Both the position numbers and the translations under genes were made by a program. From JANMEB01 sp041745295 (lineage in GTDB: Bacteria; Planctomycetota; Planctomycetia; Pirellulales; Pirellulaceae), in contig JBGTJE010000053.1 in the NCBI GenBank assembly GCA_041745295.1, positions 1-64,000 on the forward strand: DNA of 64,000 bases, given 5' to 3'. Under the pieces are notes generated by a model. It was not told the origin of the DNA. It ran no database searches and worked only from the letters and a program-made list of their open reading frames with translations. Within the stretch, counting starts at the first letter, position 1. Each line of letters opens with the position of its first letter. Below, in pieces: positions 52,792 through 61,392 of this stretch.

Positions 52792-54198
52792 ATGAACGAA
52801 TTTCCGTTCGGATACGAAAAGATTGCAGCCGCAACCTGGGCCTATTGGTCCGCGCTGCTGGTTTTGAGCCTGTTTTTTAAATTCAATCGGTTTTGGTCGT
52901 TTCGCAATATCGACTTGGTATTGCTGATTTTGCTTTCACCCGGCCTGATCATGGTGGTCCGGAGCGAAACGGAACTACAGCGTACGCGGACCGCAGCCGT
53001 CGGGCGGATGACAGTCGCAGAATCATCCGACGCGCCGGCGGCGAAGTCCGAATCGCAACTCGCCAGTCAACCCGTTCCCTCGCTGCCCGAGCAAAAGCTG
53101 CTGCGGGCCGCCCGTTGGGGCTATATTTGGCTGTTCGCGGTCGGGGCGATTTTTCTCGTTCGCTTGCTGCTGGATCCGCTCTTGGTGCGCCGCCCATTGC
53201 TGGAACCCAACCTAACCATGGGCGGCCTGACGTTTCTCGTCTGTTGCCAGTTGATTTTTATTGCCGCGCATATTCTGCAAAGCGACCCGCTGCCCGAAGA
53301 ACTGGCTGGACCACGCGAAGCGATCGAAATGGTTCAAGGCAGGACGAGCGAATTTTCAGAAGACTTGAAACAGCATGGCCCGGGTTTGGGAATCTTTCAT
53401 TTGCTCCCCGTGTTTCCGACGTTTTTTGTAGGCGAGCGCGTCAACGGCGCCGCGGGAAGCGTCAACCTCGATATCGAGTCAATCGTTATTGCCAAGATTA
53501 CGGCAATCCTGCTGCAACTGGTTATCGTGATTGGATTCGTGTACGTCGGGGCGCGGCATTTTGGCGACACCCATATCGGATTGGGAATGGCGTCATTGCA
53601 TTTGCTACTCCCCTACACGGCCCAATTCTCGGGACACGTTTTGCACATTTTGCCCGCGGCACTGATGATTTGGTCGATTGCGATGTACCGCCGCCCTCTG
53701 ATCGCCGGAATCTTGATCGGGATGGTCGCCGGAGTCACGTACTATCCGCTTTTCTTGTTGCCTCTTTGGTTCAGTTTCTATTGGGAGCGCGGGGCAAGGA
53801 ATTTCGCGATAGGATTCGGGGTCGCAATCCTTGCGATCATCCTGACGCTGTATATGGCAGTGCCGAGTTGGGGGGATTTCGTATTTCACCTTCGATCGAT
53901 GTTTGGTTTCTGGCTACCCAAGGTCGACGGGCTCGCCGGGATCTGGAACTGCGGTTGGGACGCCTGGTTTCGTTTGCCGATCTTGGTCGGCTTTCTGGGG
54001 CTCAGCATCTCGTTTGTGTTTTGGCCGGCGCAGAAAAATTTAGGAACCCTGATCGCCTACTCCGCGGCGATCATGGTCGCCGTGCAATTCTGGCACGGTC
54101 ACATTTACGGCGGAGGGCTTTTAATGGCGTGGTACGTCCCGCTCGCCTTGATGGCGTTCTTTCGCCCCAATCTCAGCGAACTGACCGCGCGGAGTTAG
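52792..54198 (+). CDS. Polytopic membrane protein, function unknown
   Basis: 468 residues with 9-11 hydrophobic helices, for example LALLVLSLFF-like YWSALLVLSLFFKFNRFW, IFLVRLLLDPLL, GLTFLVCCQLIFIAAHI, ITAILLQLVIVIGFVYV, MIWSIAMYRRPLIAGILIGM and FAIGFGVAILAIILTL. Loops RSETELQRTRTAAVGRMTV near residue 65 and a charged one near 165 are cytoplasmic or outer. The pattern of loops with PYTAQFSGHVLHILPAALMI recalls polytopic glycosyltransferases (GT39/GT87 type) but the acidic first-loop motif is not clear. Start ATG 52792. Monocistronic. Confidence 0.72.
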   Translation: MNEFPFGYEKIAAATWAYWSALLVLSLFFKFNRFWSFRNIDLVLLILLSPGLIMVVRSETELQRTRTAAVGRMTVAESSDAPAAKSESQLASQPVPSLPEQKLLRAARWGYIWLFAVGAIFLVRLLLDPLLVRRPLLEPNLTMGGLTFLVCCQLIFIAAHILQSDPLPEELAGPREAIEMVQGRTSEFSEDLKQHGPGLGIFHLLPVFPTFFVGERVNGAAGSVNLDIESIVIAKITAILLQLVIVIGFVYVGARHFGDTHIGLGMASLHLLLPYTAQFSGHVLHILPAALMIWSIAMYRRPLIAGILIGMVAGVTYYPLFLLPLWFSFYWERGARNFAIGFGVAILAIILTLYMAVPSWGDFVFHLRSMFGFWLPKVDGLAGIWNCGWDAWFRLPILVGFLGLSISFVFWPAQKNLGTLIAYSAAIMVAVQFWHGHIYGGGLLMAWYVPLALMAFFRPNLSELTARS

Positions 54199-54250
54199 GC
54201 TTGCCAGAAAACTAACTGCGGTCGTCCGGTCGATCTCGCCCGGATTCTGG

Positions 54251-54298
54251 TTCGTACTAGTACTCCGCTTGGCGGTACTCGTGCTTGATGAATTCAAG
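54251..54298. repeat. TACTAGTACTC repeat
   Basis: TTCGTACTAGTACTCCGCTT followed by GGCGGTACTCGTGCTTGATG is a member of the TACTCGTACTC family seen at 33914-34012. Intergenic, after the membrane-protein gene. Confidence 0.45.
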
Positions 54299-54454
54299 AC
54301 GGTCTCAGGGGAATTCGGGTTTTGACGATTGGGCGGGACTCCCTCAGTTCAAAGTCAGCCCGGTCGGACCGATCGGTCGGCAAAATCGCTGCGATTTGCC
54401 GCAGCTTGAAGTCGCCGGAGTCAACGCGACGATATCGCTGACACGGAGTCCGCG

Positions 54455-55435
54455 ATGAGACGATTTTGGATCAACGTGTTGGCAGTCGTCGTCCTTTTCA
54501 CGGGTGGCTGGTTTCTCTGGAACCAAAAGCAAATCGGCAGCCTGAACGACGCGCTGCGCCTGGCCGCCTCTCAATGGAAGAGTTGGGAATTCAAATCGGC
54601 GTCGCAATCTTCGCCGAGACGAGCGACCATCCGCATCGCATCGTTCAATATTCAAGCCTTCGGGACTACCAAGGTCCAAGATCCAGCGGTCGCGAACTAC
54701 TTGGCAGGCATCGTTCGAGAATTCGACGTCATCGCGATCCAGGAAGTTCGCGGCCAAGATTCCGCCGTGTTGTCGGCTTTTGTCGAACTAGTGAATTCGG
54801 TCGGACGAAATTACGCTTGCATTGCCAGCGAACCGGTCGGGAGAAACCGCTACTTTGAGCGGTATGCATTCCTTTTCGACCAAGACTCAGTGACTTTGGA
54901 CGGCTCGCATTCGTACACGGTCGGTGACCCGGACGATGTGCTCCATCGCGAGCCATTCGTCGGTTGGTTTCGGGCCTGCGAGGTCGATCCGTCGCATGCG
55001 TTCACGTTTAGCTTGGTCAATGTGCATTTGGACTCTCGACAGCCGCAACGCGAAGTGGCCTATCTAGCGCAGCTTTTTCGAGCGATCCGCGGCGATGGTC
55101 GGGGAGAAGATGACGTCATCATCGCGGGGGACTTCAACGCCGATCCGCAAACCCTCCAGCAACTTCGCGAACAATCCGGTTTGACGTGTTTGATTTCCGA
55201 TTCTCCGACCAATGTCCAATTCACACAGCAATACGATAACTTGCTTATCAATCCGCTCGCCACGACGGAATTTGTCGCTCGCTGCGGCGTCTACGACTTT
55301 CTGAAAGTCTTCAATCTGACGATCGAGCAAGCCAGCTCGATCTCAGACCATTTGCCGGTCTGGGCGGACTTCTCGGTGTCCGAGGGTTTTGGTGGCAACT
55401 TGACCGCGTCACGCGACGAGTCAACGATAAAGTAG
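54455..55435 (+). CDS. DNase I-like endonuclease/exonuclease/phosphatase family protein
   Basis: 326 residues. An N-terminal anchor (INVLAVVVLFTGGWFLW) precedes the fold. Motifs in order: TIRIASFNIQAFG, VIAIQEVRGQD (metal-binding Glu), SLVNVHLDSRQ, IIAGDFNADPQT (Asp, Asn) and SISDHLPVWADF (Asp-His pair). These are the catalytic set of DNase I/exonuclease III enzymes and match DNase I most closely. The signal anchor suggests export, so extracellular DNA digestion is plausible. ATG 54455; monocistronic. The last ~20 residues are unrelated to the fold. Confidence 0.9.
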   Translation: MRRFWINVLAVVVLFTGGWFLWNQKQIGSLNDALRLAASQWKSWEFKSASQSSPRRATIRIASFNIQAFGTTKVQDPAVANYLAGIVREFDVIAIQEVRGQDSAVLSAFVELVNSVGRNYACIASEPVGRNRYFERYAFLFDQDSVTLDGSHSYTVGDPDDVLHREPFVGWFRACEVDPSHAFTFSLVNVHLDSRQPQREVAYLAQLFRAIRGDGRGEDDVIIAGDFNADPQTLQQLREQSGLTCLISDSPTNVQFTQQYDNLLINPLATTEFVARCGVYDFLKVFNLTIEQASSISDHLPVWADFSVSEGFGGNLTASRDESTIK

Positions 55436-55626
55436 CGCGAATCGGCGCATCGTTGGCGGCTGCTCGCGATATCAGCGCAAAGCGAAAGGTGGTGTTGCGC
55501 GATAAATTTGAGGGAGAAGGAGCCAGAAAAGCCCAACATCAAAGTGCGCACGGGACGTAACTGAATTCGCAAATTTCATTTTCGACCTGTTCGACAACCA
55601 AGCCTGAATTCTGGCGGCCCTCGTCG

Positions 55627-55830
55627 GTGGATGGTTCTGGAGTCGAGGCACGGGATTTCGGTAAATTGGTCGAACAACTCACGCGCGACGGGTTGGATAT
55701 CGTGGCGGGTGGCGGCGAAGCTTTTCTCTCGCGCAACGATCGCGAAATCATGACCCAACTCATGGTCCTAGTCTTCGGCAGCGAACATCGGGACAAAGTC
55801 GTTGAGGCATTGGAGCTGATGGAGCGATAA
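55627..55830 (+). CDS. Small hypothetical protein
   Basis: 67 residues from GTG 55627. KLVEQLTRDGLDIVAGGGEAF then RNDREIMTQLMVLVFGSEHR has an amphipathic helix-strand pattern and charge balance typical of a real soluble protein, but no family is recognised and there is no clear ribosome-binding site. The opposite strand also has an open frame of similar length with less natural composition. Treat as possible. Confidence 0.4.
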   Translation: MDGSGVEARDFGKLVEQLTRDGLDIVAGGGEAFLSRNDREIMTQLMVLVFGSEHRDKVVEALELMER

Positions 55831-55891
55831 CGCCGGATGACGCGATTGCCTTTGTCATTGACGCTTCGTCGGCTAATTCAATTCCTTTGAG

Positions 55892-56491
55892 TCAGCGCGG
55901 GGTGGATTTTTTCCGGGCCGCAGTCTTTCCCTTACGCTTGCCCCGAGAGTGCTTAGACTGACGTTGGCGAAACTGGCGGACCTTGATCAAGCTTCCGCAA
56001 TTGGACGCACACCAGCGGCGAGTTCGGCTGCGCGTCGAGTCGTAAAACAGCCAGCGGCAAGCGGGGTTCTCACACAACTTCAGCCGATCTTGATTTCCTT
56101 CGACGAGGAATTCCGCCAACGATGCGGCGATCGCAAATTGGACTGCCGCCGTGCCACCGCCGACGGCGGCCAAGTCGAGCTTATAGGCCGGGTCTTGGCG
56201 GACGAGCCGCGGTTGGACTGCGGGGCTGCCTAAGTATCCATTGATCGCCGTAAGTTGTGCGTCGCTCAACGGCCGGTCAGCCCGACAAGTTGCGACGATT
56301 TGTTGCATCAGCGAACGGAGTTCCTTCAGGGCTTGTCGGGACACTGGGCGGTGCAGATCGGCACAGGGCAAGCCAAAACGCTTGAGAAAATCCCGCGTCC
56401 AGGCGGCATCGTCCAAGCGATCGGTATCGGGGCCGCGACCCAGGTGGTCATGGCAGTCGCTGTTGACGAAGTCGATCCACAAAAAATTCAT
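55892..56491 (-). CDS. ABATE/CGNR zinc-finger family regulator
   Basis: 199 residues from ATG 56491 (an in-frame ATG at 56512 is also possible). The N-terminal ABATE domain begins FLWIDFVNSDCHDHLGRG and has FLKRFGLP and VSRQALKELRSLMQQI. The C-terminal zinc finger reads CENPACRWLFYDSTRSRTRRWCASNCGS; the four cysteines are kept but the name-giving CGNR is changed to CGSL. The tail is very basic. These proteins are thought to be stress-linked transcriptional regulators that bind DNA through the finger. It is divergent from the DinB gene across 98 bp, so it may regulate that gene. Confidence 0.87.
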   Translation of the reverse strand: MNFLWIDFVNSDCHDHLGRGPDTDRLDDAAWTRDFLKRFGLPCADLHRPVSRQALKELRSLMQQIVATCRADRPLSDAQLTAINGYLGSPAVQPRLVRQDPAYKLDLAAVGGGTAAVQFAIAASLAEFLVEGNQDRLKLCENPACRWLFYDSTRSRTRRWCASNCGSLIKVRQFRQRQSKHSRGKRKGKTAARKKSTPR

Positions 56492-56589
56492 TGTAACCAT
56501 CTTTCTACACATTGACTATTACACTGGAAATGGCTATCGTCAAGTATGTAACAGTCGTTATTCATTTAGACAATTACTGGAGCATGGCC

Positions 56590-57102
56590 ATGAAATCCGC
56601 TCGAATCGACAGCGACCAGCGGCAATTGTTGCGGCAAATCCTCGAAGAAGCTTACCGCCTCCCGACCTGGAATGGAACAAACCTCAGGGCGTCGCTACGG
56701 CGAGTTCCCGCAGAGGCCGCCGGCTGGCGCCCCCCGAAGAGCCGACGCTCGATTGCCGATATCGTTGTCCATTGCGCGTATTGGAAGTACGCCTTGCGCC
56801 GCAGATTGAGCAACGGAAAGCGCGGGGCCTTCCCGTTCAAAGGTTCCAACTGGTTTCGGCTTCCCAGCCCCGTATCCCGCCCGCAATGGAGCGAATACCT
56901 GACCCTGCTCGACGACCAGCACCAACAGCTCTGCGACTTTCTCGCCGAAGACTCGGGCCTGCTCTCGTATTCGGATTCGGCGACCCACGATCAAACTTGC
57001 CGGATTTACGGTTTGGCGATTCACGATGCGTATCACACTGGACAAGTTCACTTGATCAAGAAGCTATGGATTCGGTCCAACCATCGGCCGCTGCGGCGTT
57101 GA
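56590..57102 (+). CDS. DinB family protein
   Basis: 170 residues from ATG 56590, chosen for GGAG at 56579-56582; ATG 56584 is close. DinB/YfiT four-helix bundle: the metal-binding histidines are expected in IVVHCAYWKY and IHDAYHTGQVHLIK. WNGTNLRASLRRVPAEAAGW and RSIADIV match the family's substrate-side helices. Members act as thiol-dependent transferases or have unknown roles, and several are DNA-damage induced. It is divergent from the CGNR regulator. Cytoplasmic. Confidence 0.87.
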   Translation: MKSARIDSDQRQLLRQILEEAYRLPTWNGTNLRASLRRVPAEAAGWRPPKSRRSIADIVVHCAYWKYALRRRLSNGKRGAFPFKGSNWFRLPSPVSRPQWSEYLTLLDDQHQQLCDFLAEDSGLLSYSDSATHDQTCRIYGLAIHDAYHTGQVHLIKKLWIRSNHRPLRR

Positions 57103-57191
57103 ACCAAACACAGCCTCAAACACTTCCGGTCGTTTTTTGAAATTGATCTAATTTCCTAACGAGAATTATCGAGGTTGAGAAGGAGCAGGTT

Positions 57192-57663
57192 ATGAACCCA
57201 GCCGTAGTGGAAGAAGAGATATTGGAAAACCCCTCGCGACAGTATTGCCAGTGCCACCTTTCTCCCGCTCATCAGGATGCGCTGCAACGGGATTTGGATT
57301 TGGCGTGGCGTGTGCAAGCATCGCTGCTTCCCGATCGTGGTCGCGCACGATTCCTCGCGTCAATTGGCGTCGACCGCGATGCCGCTGGGGATTGCGACTG
57401 AATCGGCTTACCAGACGACGATTGCGGATCTGTCGATCGGCGATTCGTTGATTTTGTACACGGACGGAATCACCGAGGCGAGCAATTCGGCGGACCAGTT
57501 ATACGGCGTTGCCGCGTTGCAGGAAATCGCTTTTACCCATCGCCGGTCGCCGCCAGCAAAACTCGCTGCCGCATGTCTGGACGACGTGCGAACCTTTCAG
57601 AATGGCGAATCGCAATCCGACGACGTGACGCTCATGATCGTGCGCCGTACCGACCTCCATTGA
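57192..57663 (+). pseudogene. Decayed SpoIIE/PP2C-type phosphatase
   Basis: Two pieces in different frames. 57192-57401 gives a start resembling the helix before SpoIIE domains (RDLDLAWRVQASLLPD). 57277-57663 gives the C-terminal half in another frame: STAMPLGIATESAYQT, then DSLILYTDGITEASN and QSDDVTLMIVRR, all typical SpoIIE-phosphatase strands. The central ~100 residues that hold the metal-binding aspartates (GGDYYD-type motif) are missing. So it has an internal deletion plus a frame change, and cannot encode an active phosphatase. SpoIIE phosphatases usually act on anti-sigma antagonists; the function here is lost. Confidence 0.75.
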
Positions 57664-57730
57664 GGCTTTTCGCCATCGCAAGTATATTGGGATTCTGGGA
57701 TTTACTTGTCGTTGCACATCACCATCGCGA

Positions 57731-58684
57731 ATGAAACAACTCTCCACCGCCCCCGCGGCCGATACACAATCGCTGATGCCGTATCGGCTTACCCACCTCA
57801 AACAACTTGAGGCGGAGAGCATCCACATCATCCGCGAAGTCGCCGCGGAATTTGAAAATCCCGTGATGCTTTACTCGATCGGCAAGGATTCTGCGTGCAT
57901 GGTCCGGCTCGCCCAAAAAGCCTTTTCACCGGCAAAGCCTCCATTTCCCTTGATGCACGTCGATACCACCTGGAAGTTTCGCGATATGTATAAACTCCGC
58001 GACAACTACGTGGCCCAAGAACTGGGTCTCAAATTAATCGTGCATGTCAACGAAGAGGGCGTCCGGGCGGGGATCAGTCCGATTACTCATGGAAGCAAAG
58101 TGCACACCGACGTGATGAAGACCGAGGCCCTGAAACAGGCCCTTTCCAAGTACCAATTCGACGCAGCCTTTGGCGGGGCTCGCCGCGATGAAGAAAAATC
58201 TCGAGCCAAAGAACGCGTTTTCTCATTCCGCGACGAGTTCCATCGTTGGGACCCCAAGAATCAACGACCCGAATTGTGGAGCTTGTACAACACGCGAATT
58301 CACAAGGGCGAGAGCATTCGCGTGTTTCCGCTTTCGAACTGGACCGAACTCGATGTCTGGCAATACATCCATCTCGAGCAAATTCCGATCGTCCCGTTGT
58401 ATTTTGCCAAGCTGCGACCGGTCGTTTGGCGCGAAGGCGTGATGATCATGGTGGATGACGATCGCCTGCCGCTCAAAGACGGCGAAACGCCCGAGATGCG
58501 GATGGTCCGCTTCCGCACGCTCGGTTGTTATCCGCTCTCTGGCGCTGTCGACTCGACGGCGACCACGCTGCCACAAATCATCCAAGAGATGCTGCTGACG
58601 ACTTTTTCGGAACGCCAAGGTCGATTGATTGACAACGACGAGGCCGGAAGCATGGAGAAAAAGAAAAGGGAAGGATATTTTTAA
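57731..58684 (+). CDS. cysD: Sulfate adenylyltransferase subunit 2
   Basis: 317 residues, slightly over the usual ~300. CysD transfers AMP from ATP to sulfate, driven by GTP hydrolysis in CysN. The PP-loop YSIGKDSACMVRLAQKAF, the segment PLMHVDTTWKFRDMY, and FGGARRDEEKSRAKERVFSF then RPELWSLYN identify it; FPLSNWTELDVWQYI is also conserved. Its ATG at 57731 opens the sulfate-activation cluster. The CysN partner lies 590 bp downstream, with the four-helix-bundle gene between. Cytoplasmic. Confidence 0.96.
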   Translation: MKQLSTAPAADTQSLMPYRLTHLKQLEAESIHIIREVAAEFENPVMLYSIGKDSACMVRLAQKAFSPAKPPFPLMHVDTTWKFRDMYKLRDNYVAQELGLKLIVHVNEEGVRAGISPITHGSKVHTDVMKTEALKQALSKYQFDAAFGGARRDEEKSRAKERVFSFRDEFHRWDPKNQRPELWSLYNTRIHKGESIRVFPLSNWTELDVWQYIHLEQIPIVPLYFAKLRPVVWREGVMIMVDDDRLPLKDGETPEMRMVRFRTLGCYPLSGAVDSTATTLPQIIQEMLLTTFSERQGRLIDNDEAGSMEKKKREGYF

Positions 58685-58689
58685 TTGAT

Positions 58690-58715
58690 GATTTATGATT
58701 GCTAATTGCTGATGG
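58690..58715. repeat. Left inverted repeat of four-helix-bundle cassette
   Basis: GATTTATGATTGCTAATTGC then TGATGGG is an AT-rich simple repeat (TGATTGCTAAT). Its inverted relative lies at 59236-59272, on the other side of the four-helix-bundle gene. Confidence 0.5.
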
Positions 58716-58838
58716 GAAGAGCGCGACATCGCTTACTTTAAGGTCAGATTTTGACGTTTGATTACAGCCGAGTTTAACAGTTGCGCGTTCGATCAATCGA
58801 ATCCGTTTACAAGATTTCTTTATTGAAAGGGTGGCCCA

Positions 58839-59225
58839 ATGAACCGCGACGAAATGCGGCGGCGAACAAAAGATTTCGCGTTGCGAATCATCCGACTTTG
58901 CGGAGCGTTGCCCAACAACCGAGTCGGCGATGTTGTCGCGAGACAAATACTTAAGGCCGGTACATCGATTGGAGCGAACTATCGTGAGGCGCTGCGCGCT
59001 TCTTCGCAACGGCAATTCATTTCCATTGCCGAAATTGCGGTTCGCGAAGCCGACGAGACGAATTATTGGCTGGAACTCATTCAAGACGCGGGTTTGGTCA
59101 TACCGCAACTGTTGAAAGACTTGGCGGACGAATGCGATCAATTAACGGCAATCTTGACGGCCACAATCAAAACCGCAAAATCCAACCTAAAGCCAAACAA
59201 AAGAGTCGCGAGGAATCCAAAGTAA
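58839..59225 (+). CDS. Four-helix bundle (S23/IVP-type) protein
   Basis: 128 residues. It matches the small four-helix bundle family first seen in 23S rRNA intervening sequences: DFALRIIRLCGALPNNRVGD, RQILKAGTSIGANYREALRA, SIAEIAVREADETNYWLELI and LVIPQLLKDLADECDQL. Related proteins include the accessory Avd proteins of diversity-generating retroelements. Their function is largely unknown. Here the gene sits between cysD and cysNC, splitting an operon that is normally continuous, and has AT-rich inverted repeats outside it. ATG 58839 without a strong ribosome-binding site. Confidence 0.88.
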   Translation: MNRDEMRRRTKDFALRIIRLCGALPNNRVGDVVARQILKAGTSIGANYREALRASSQRQFISIAEIAVREADETNYWLELIQDAGLVIPQLLKDLADECDQLTAILTATIKTAKSNLKPNKRVARNPK

Positions 59226-59235
59226 AAATGTGCCC

Positions 59236-59272
59236 ATCCAAATCAGCAATCAGCAATCAGCAATCCTAAATC
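59236..59272. repeat. Right inverted repeat of four-helix-bundle cassette
   Basis: CATCCAAATCAGCAATCAGC then AATCAGCAATCCTAAATC holds three AATCAGC units, the reverse complement of the TGATTGC units at 58690. It ends 3 bp before the cysNC start. Confidence 0.5.
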
Positions 59273-59274
59273 CC

Positions 59275-61185
59275 ATGTCTCACCGTTCCGCCCTCATCGC
59301 CACCGATATCGACCTATACCTCGCGCAACACGAGCAAAAGGAAATCCTGCGCTTCATCACCTGCGGCAGCGTCGACGACGGCAAGAGCACGCTAATCGGC
59401 CGGTTGTTTTACGAAGCCAAGATGATCTATGAGGATCAACTGTCAGCGATTCAAAAGGACTCGGTCCGCTTTGGAACGACGGGCGACGAAATCGACCTGG
59501 CGTTGTTTACCGACGGCCTCCAGGACGAGCGACAACAAGGGATCACGATCGACGTCGCCTACCGGTTCTTTTCCACGGAAAAACGCAAGTTCATCATTGC
59601 CGATACGCCGGGCCACGAGCAATACACGCGGAACATGGCAACCGGGGCGTCTACTGCGGATTTGGCGGTGATCTTAATCGACGCCCGCTTGGGTGTCCTC
59701 ACGCAAACCAAACGGCATTCGTTTATCGTTTCGTTGCTCGGAATCAAACACATCGTCGTCGCGATCAACAAGATGGATTTGGTGAACTACGACGAACAAG
59801 TGTTCGAGCAAATCAAGCGTGAGTATTCGGACTTTGCCTCACGCTTGTCGTTGCCCGACGTTCATTTCATGCCCATTTCAGCGCTCATCGGCGACAACAT
59901 TGTCGCCCCCTCGACGAAAATGCCTTGGTTTCAGGGGACGCCGTTGATGACGCTGCTGGAAACGATTTACATCGCCTCGGACCGCAACTTAAACGACTTT
60001 CGATTCCCGGTCCAATTCGTGCTCCGCCCGAACCTCAATTTTCGCGGCTTCGCCGGAACGGTTGCGTCGGGGATCGTCCGCAAAGGGGATGAAATTGTTT
60101 CGCTTCCATCGCGCAAGAGGACGCGTATCAAATCGATCGTGACCTTCGACGGAGAACTTGACGAAGCGTTTGCCCCTCAGTCCGTGACGCTAACGCTGGA
60201 GGACGAAATCGACGTCAGCCGCGGTGATATGATCGTGCGGCCGGGCAATATGCCAAGGGTCGATCAAAGATTCGAAGCCATGATTGTCTGGATGGCTGAC
60301 GAGCCGCTCGTCGCGGGCAAGTCGTATTTGTTCAAGCAAACGTCCAAAGTTACCCCCGGCACGATCACCACGCTCCGCTATCAAGTCGACGTCAACACGC
60401 TGCACCGCAAAGACGCCGCGTCGCTCAAGCTCAACGAAATCGGACGCTGTTCGATCCAATTGAGCCAACCGATCATGTTCGACGATTTTCGCCGCAATCG
60501 CGCGACAGGCTCGTTCATTCTCATCGACCGGATCCAAAATCTCACCGTTGGCGCCGGGATGATTTTGGAGCGACAGACGAGTGACGATCGGCAAGCCCAT
60601 TGGGATTCGCTGCCGCAAAGCCAAACGCTGGCCCAGGAATTCAGCCAAGTGACCCTGGAACAACGCGAGGCCCGGTTCGGACAAAAACCCGCGACCTTGT
60701 TGTTGACCGGCCCGCCAGGCTCGGGAAAATCGACGACGGCCTACGCATTGGAACGGTTTCTCTTCAACCAAGGGCGGACCGCGATCGTCTTGGACGGACA
60801 GAACCTTCGATTGGGGCTGTCGCGGGATTTGGGCTTCTCGGCCGACGAGCGCTCGGAAAACGTTCGCCGCACCGCCGAAGTCGCTCGTTTGCTCAACAAC
60901 GCCGGATTGATTTGCATCCTGGCGATGGTCGCTCCCGACGAAGTGGTCCGCCGCCGCGCCGCCGAAGTCGTCGGCATGGACCGCTTTTATGTCGTCCACC
61001 TGGCGGCATCGCCCGAGCTCTTGGAAAAGCATCAACCCGTGGCCGACGACGAGGGGGACGGAGTTCCACAGTATGAAGCTCCGGAAAAACCAGACCTCGT
61101 CCTCGAAGTTGGCAAACTATCGACGGCCGAATGTGTCCTGCGGCTCGCCGAATTCCTGAATCAACGCCAGCTACTGGCGGATTGA
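59275..61185 (+). CDS. cysNC: Bifunctional sulfate adenylyltransferase subunit 1 / adenylylsulfate kinase
   Basis: 636 residues from ATG 59275. The first ~430 are CysN, an EF-Tu-like GTPase: G1 GSVDDGKST, G2 region DERQQGITIDVAYRFF, G3 DTPGHEQYTRNMATGAS, G4 NKMD. The last ~180 are APS kinase: P-loop TGPPGSGKSTTAYAL and DLGFSADERSENVRR. The second APS-kinase motif reads DGQNLRLGL instead of DGDNxRxGL, and the later lid segment is short (EKHQPVADDEGDGVPQYE), without the usual DPKGLYKKARAG. The CysN half appears functional; the kinase half may be weakened or changed. It lies 49 bp after the four-helix-bundle gene, and the start overlaps no other gene. Confidence 0.94.
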   Translation: MSHRSALIATDIDLYLAQHEQKEILRFITCGSVDDGKSTLIGRLFYEAKMIYEDQLSAIQKDSVRFGTTGDEIDLALFTDGLQDERQQGITIDVAYRFFSTEKRKFIIADTPGHEQYTRNMATGASTADLAVILIDARLGVLTQTKRHSFIVSLLGIKHIVVAINKMDLVNYDEQVFEQIKREYSDFASRLSLPDVHFMPISALIGDNIVAPSTKMPWFQGTPLMTLLETIYIASDRNLNDFRFPVQFVLRPNLNFRGFAGTVASGIVRKGDEIVSLPSRKRTRIKSIVTFDGELDEAFAPQSVTLTLEDEIDVSRGDMIVRPGNMPRVDQRFEAMIVWMADEPLVAGKSYLFKQTSKVTPGTITTLRYQVDVNTLHRKDAASLKLNEIGRCSIQLSQPIMFDDFRRNRATGSFILIDRIQNLTVGAGMILERQTSDDRQAHWDSLPQSQTLAQEFSQVTLEQREARFGQKPATLLLTGPPGSGKSTTAYALERFLFNQGRTAIVLDGQNLRLGLSRDLGFSADERSENVRRTAEVARLLNNAGLICILAMVAPDEVVRRRAAEVVGMDRFYVVHLAASPELLEKHQPVADDEGDGVPQYEAPEKPDLVLEVGKLSTAECVLRLAEFLNQRQLLAD

Positions 61186-61224
61186 ACGTCAAAATCAAAT
61201 TACTAGACCCTATCCAAAAACACA

Positions 61225-61342
61225 ATCGTTCCCTCGCCCCTGCGTCGGGGGCTTTGGCCAAAAACGGCACCGGCAGAGCTAGTGCTGGAGAATCACTTGC
61301 TGGGCATGGCCCTTCGGGGAGAGGGCAGGGTGAGGGGCCTTT
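61225..61342. repeat. Split hairpin repeat with a second repeat nested inside
   Basis: CGTTCCCTCGCCCCTGCGTC at the left and GGGGAGAGGGCAGGGTGAGG at the right are arms of the hairpin seen intact at 37637-37680. Between them is about 60 bp that contains AAAAACGGCACCGGCAGAGC, a decayed relative of the CACTGGCAGAGCC palindromes. Confidence 0.5.
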
Positions 61343-61392
61343 TAGTTTTCGCCAAGGCATGAAATTGGCTCGCTGCTGAGAATTCAGGAAAA

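Noticed and set aside
52893..54215. A 440-codon frame overlapping the membrane-protein gene in another phase
   Set aside because: Very arginine-rich with no membrane pattern; the other frame gives clean transmembrane helices.
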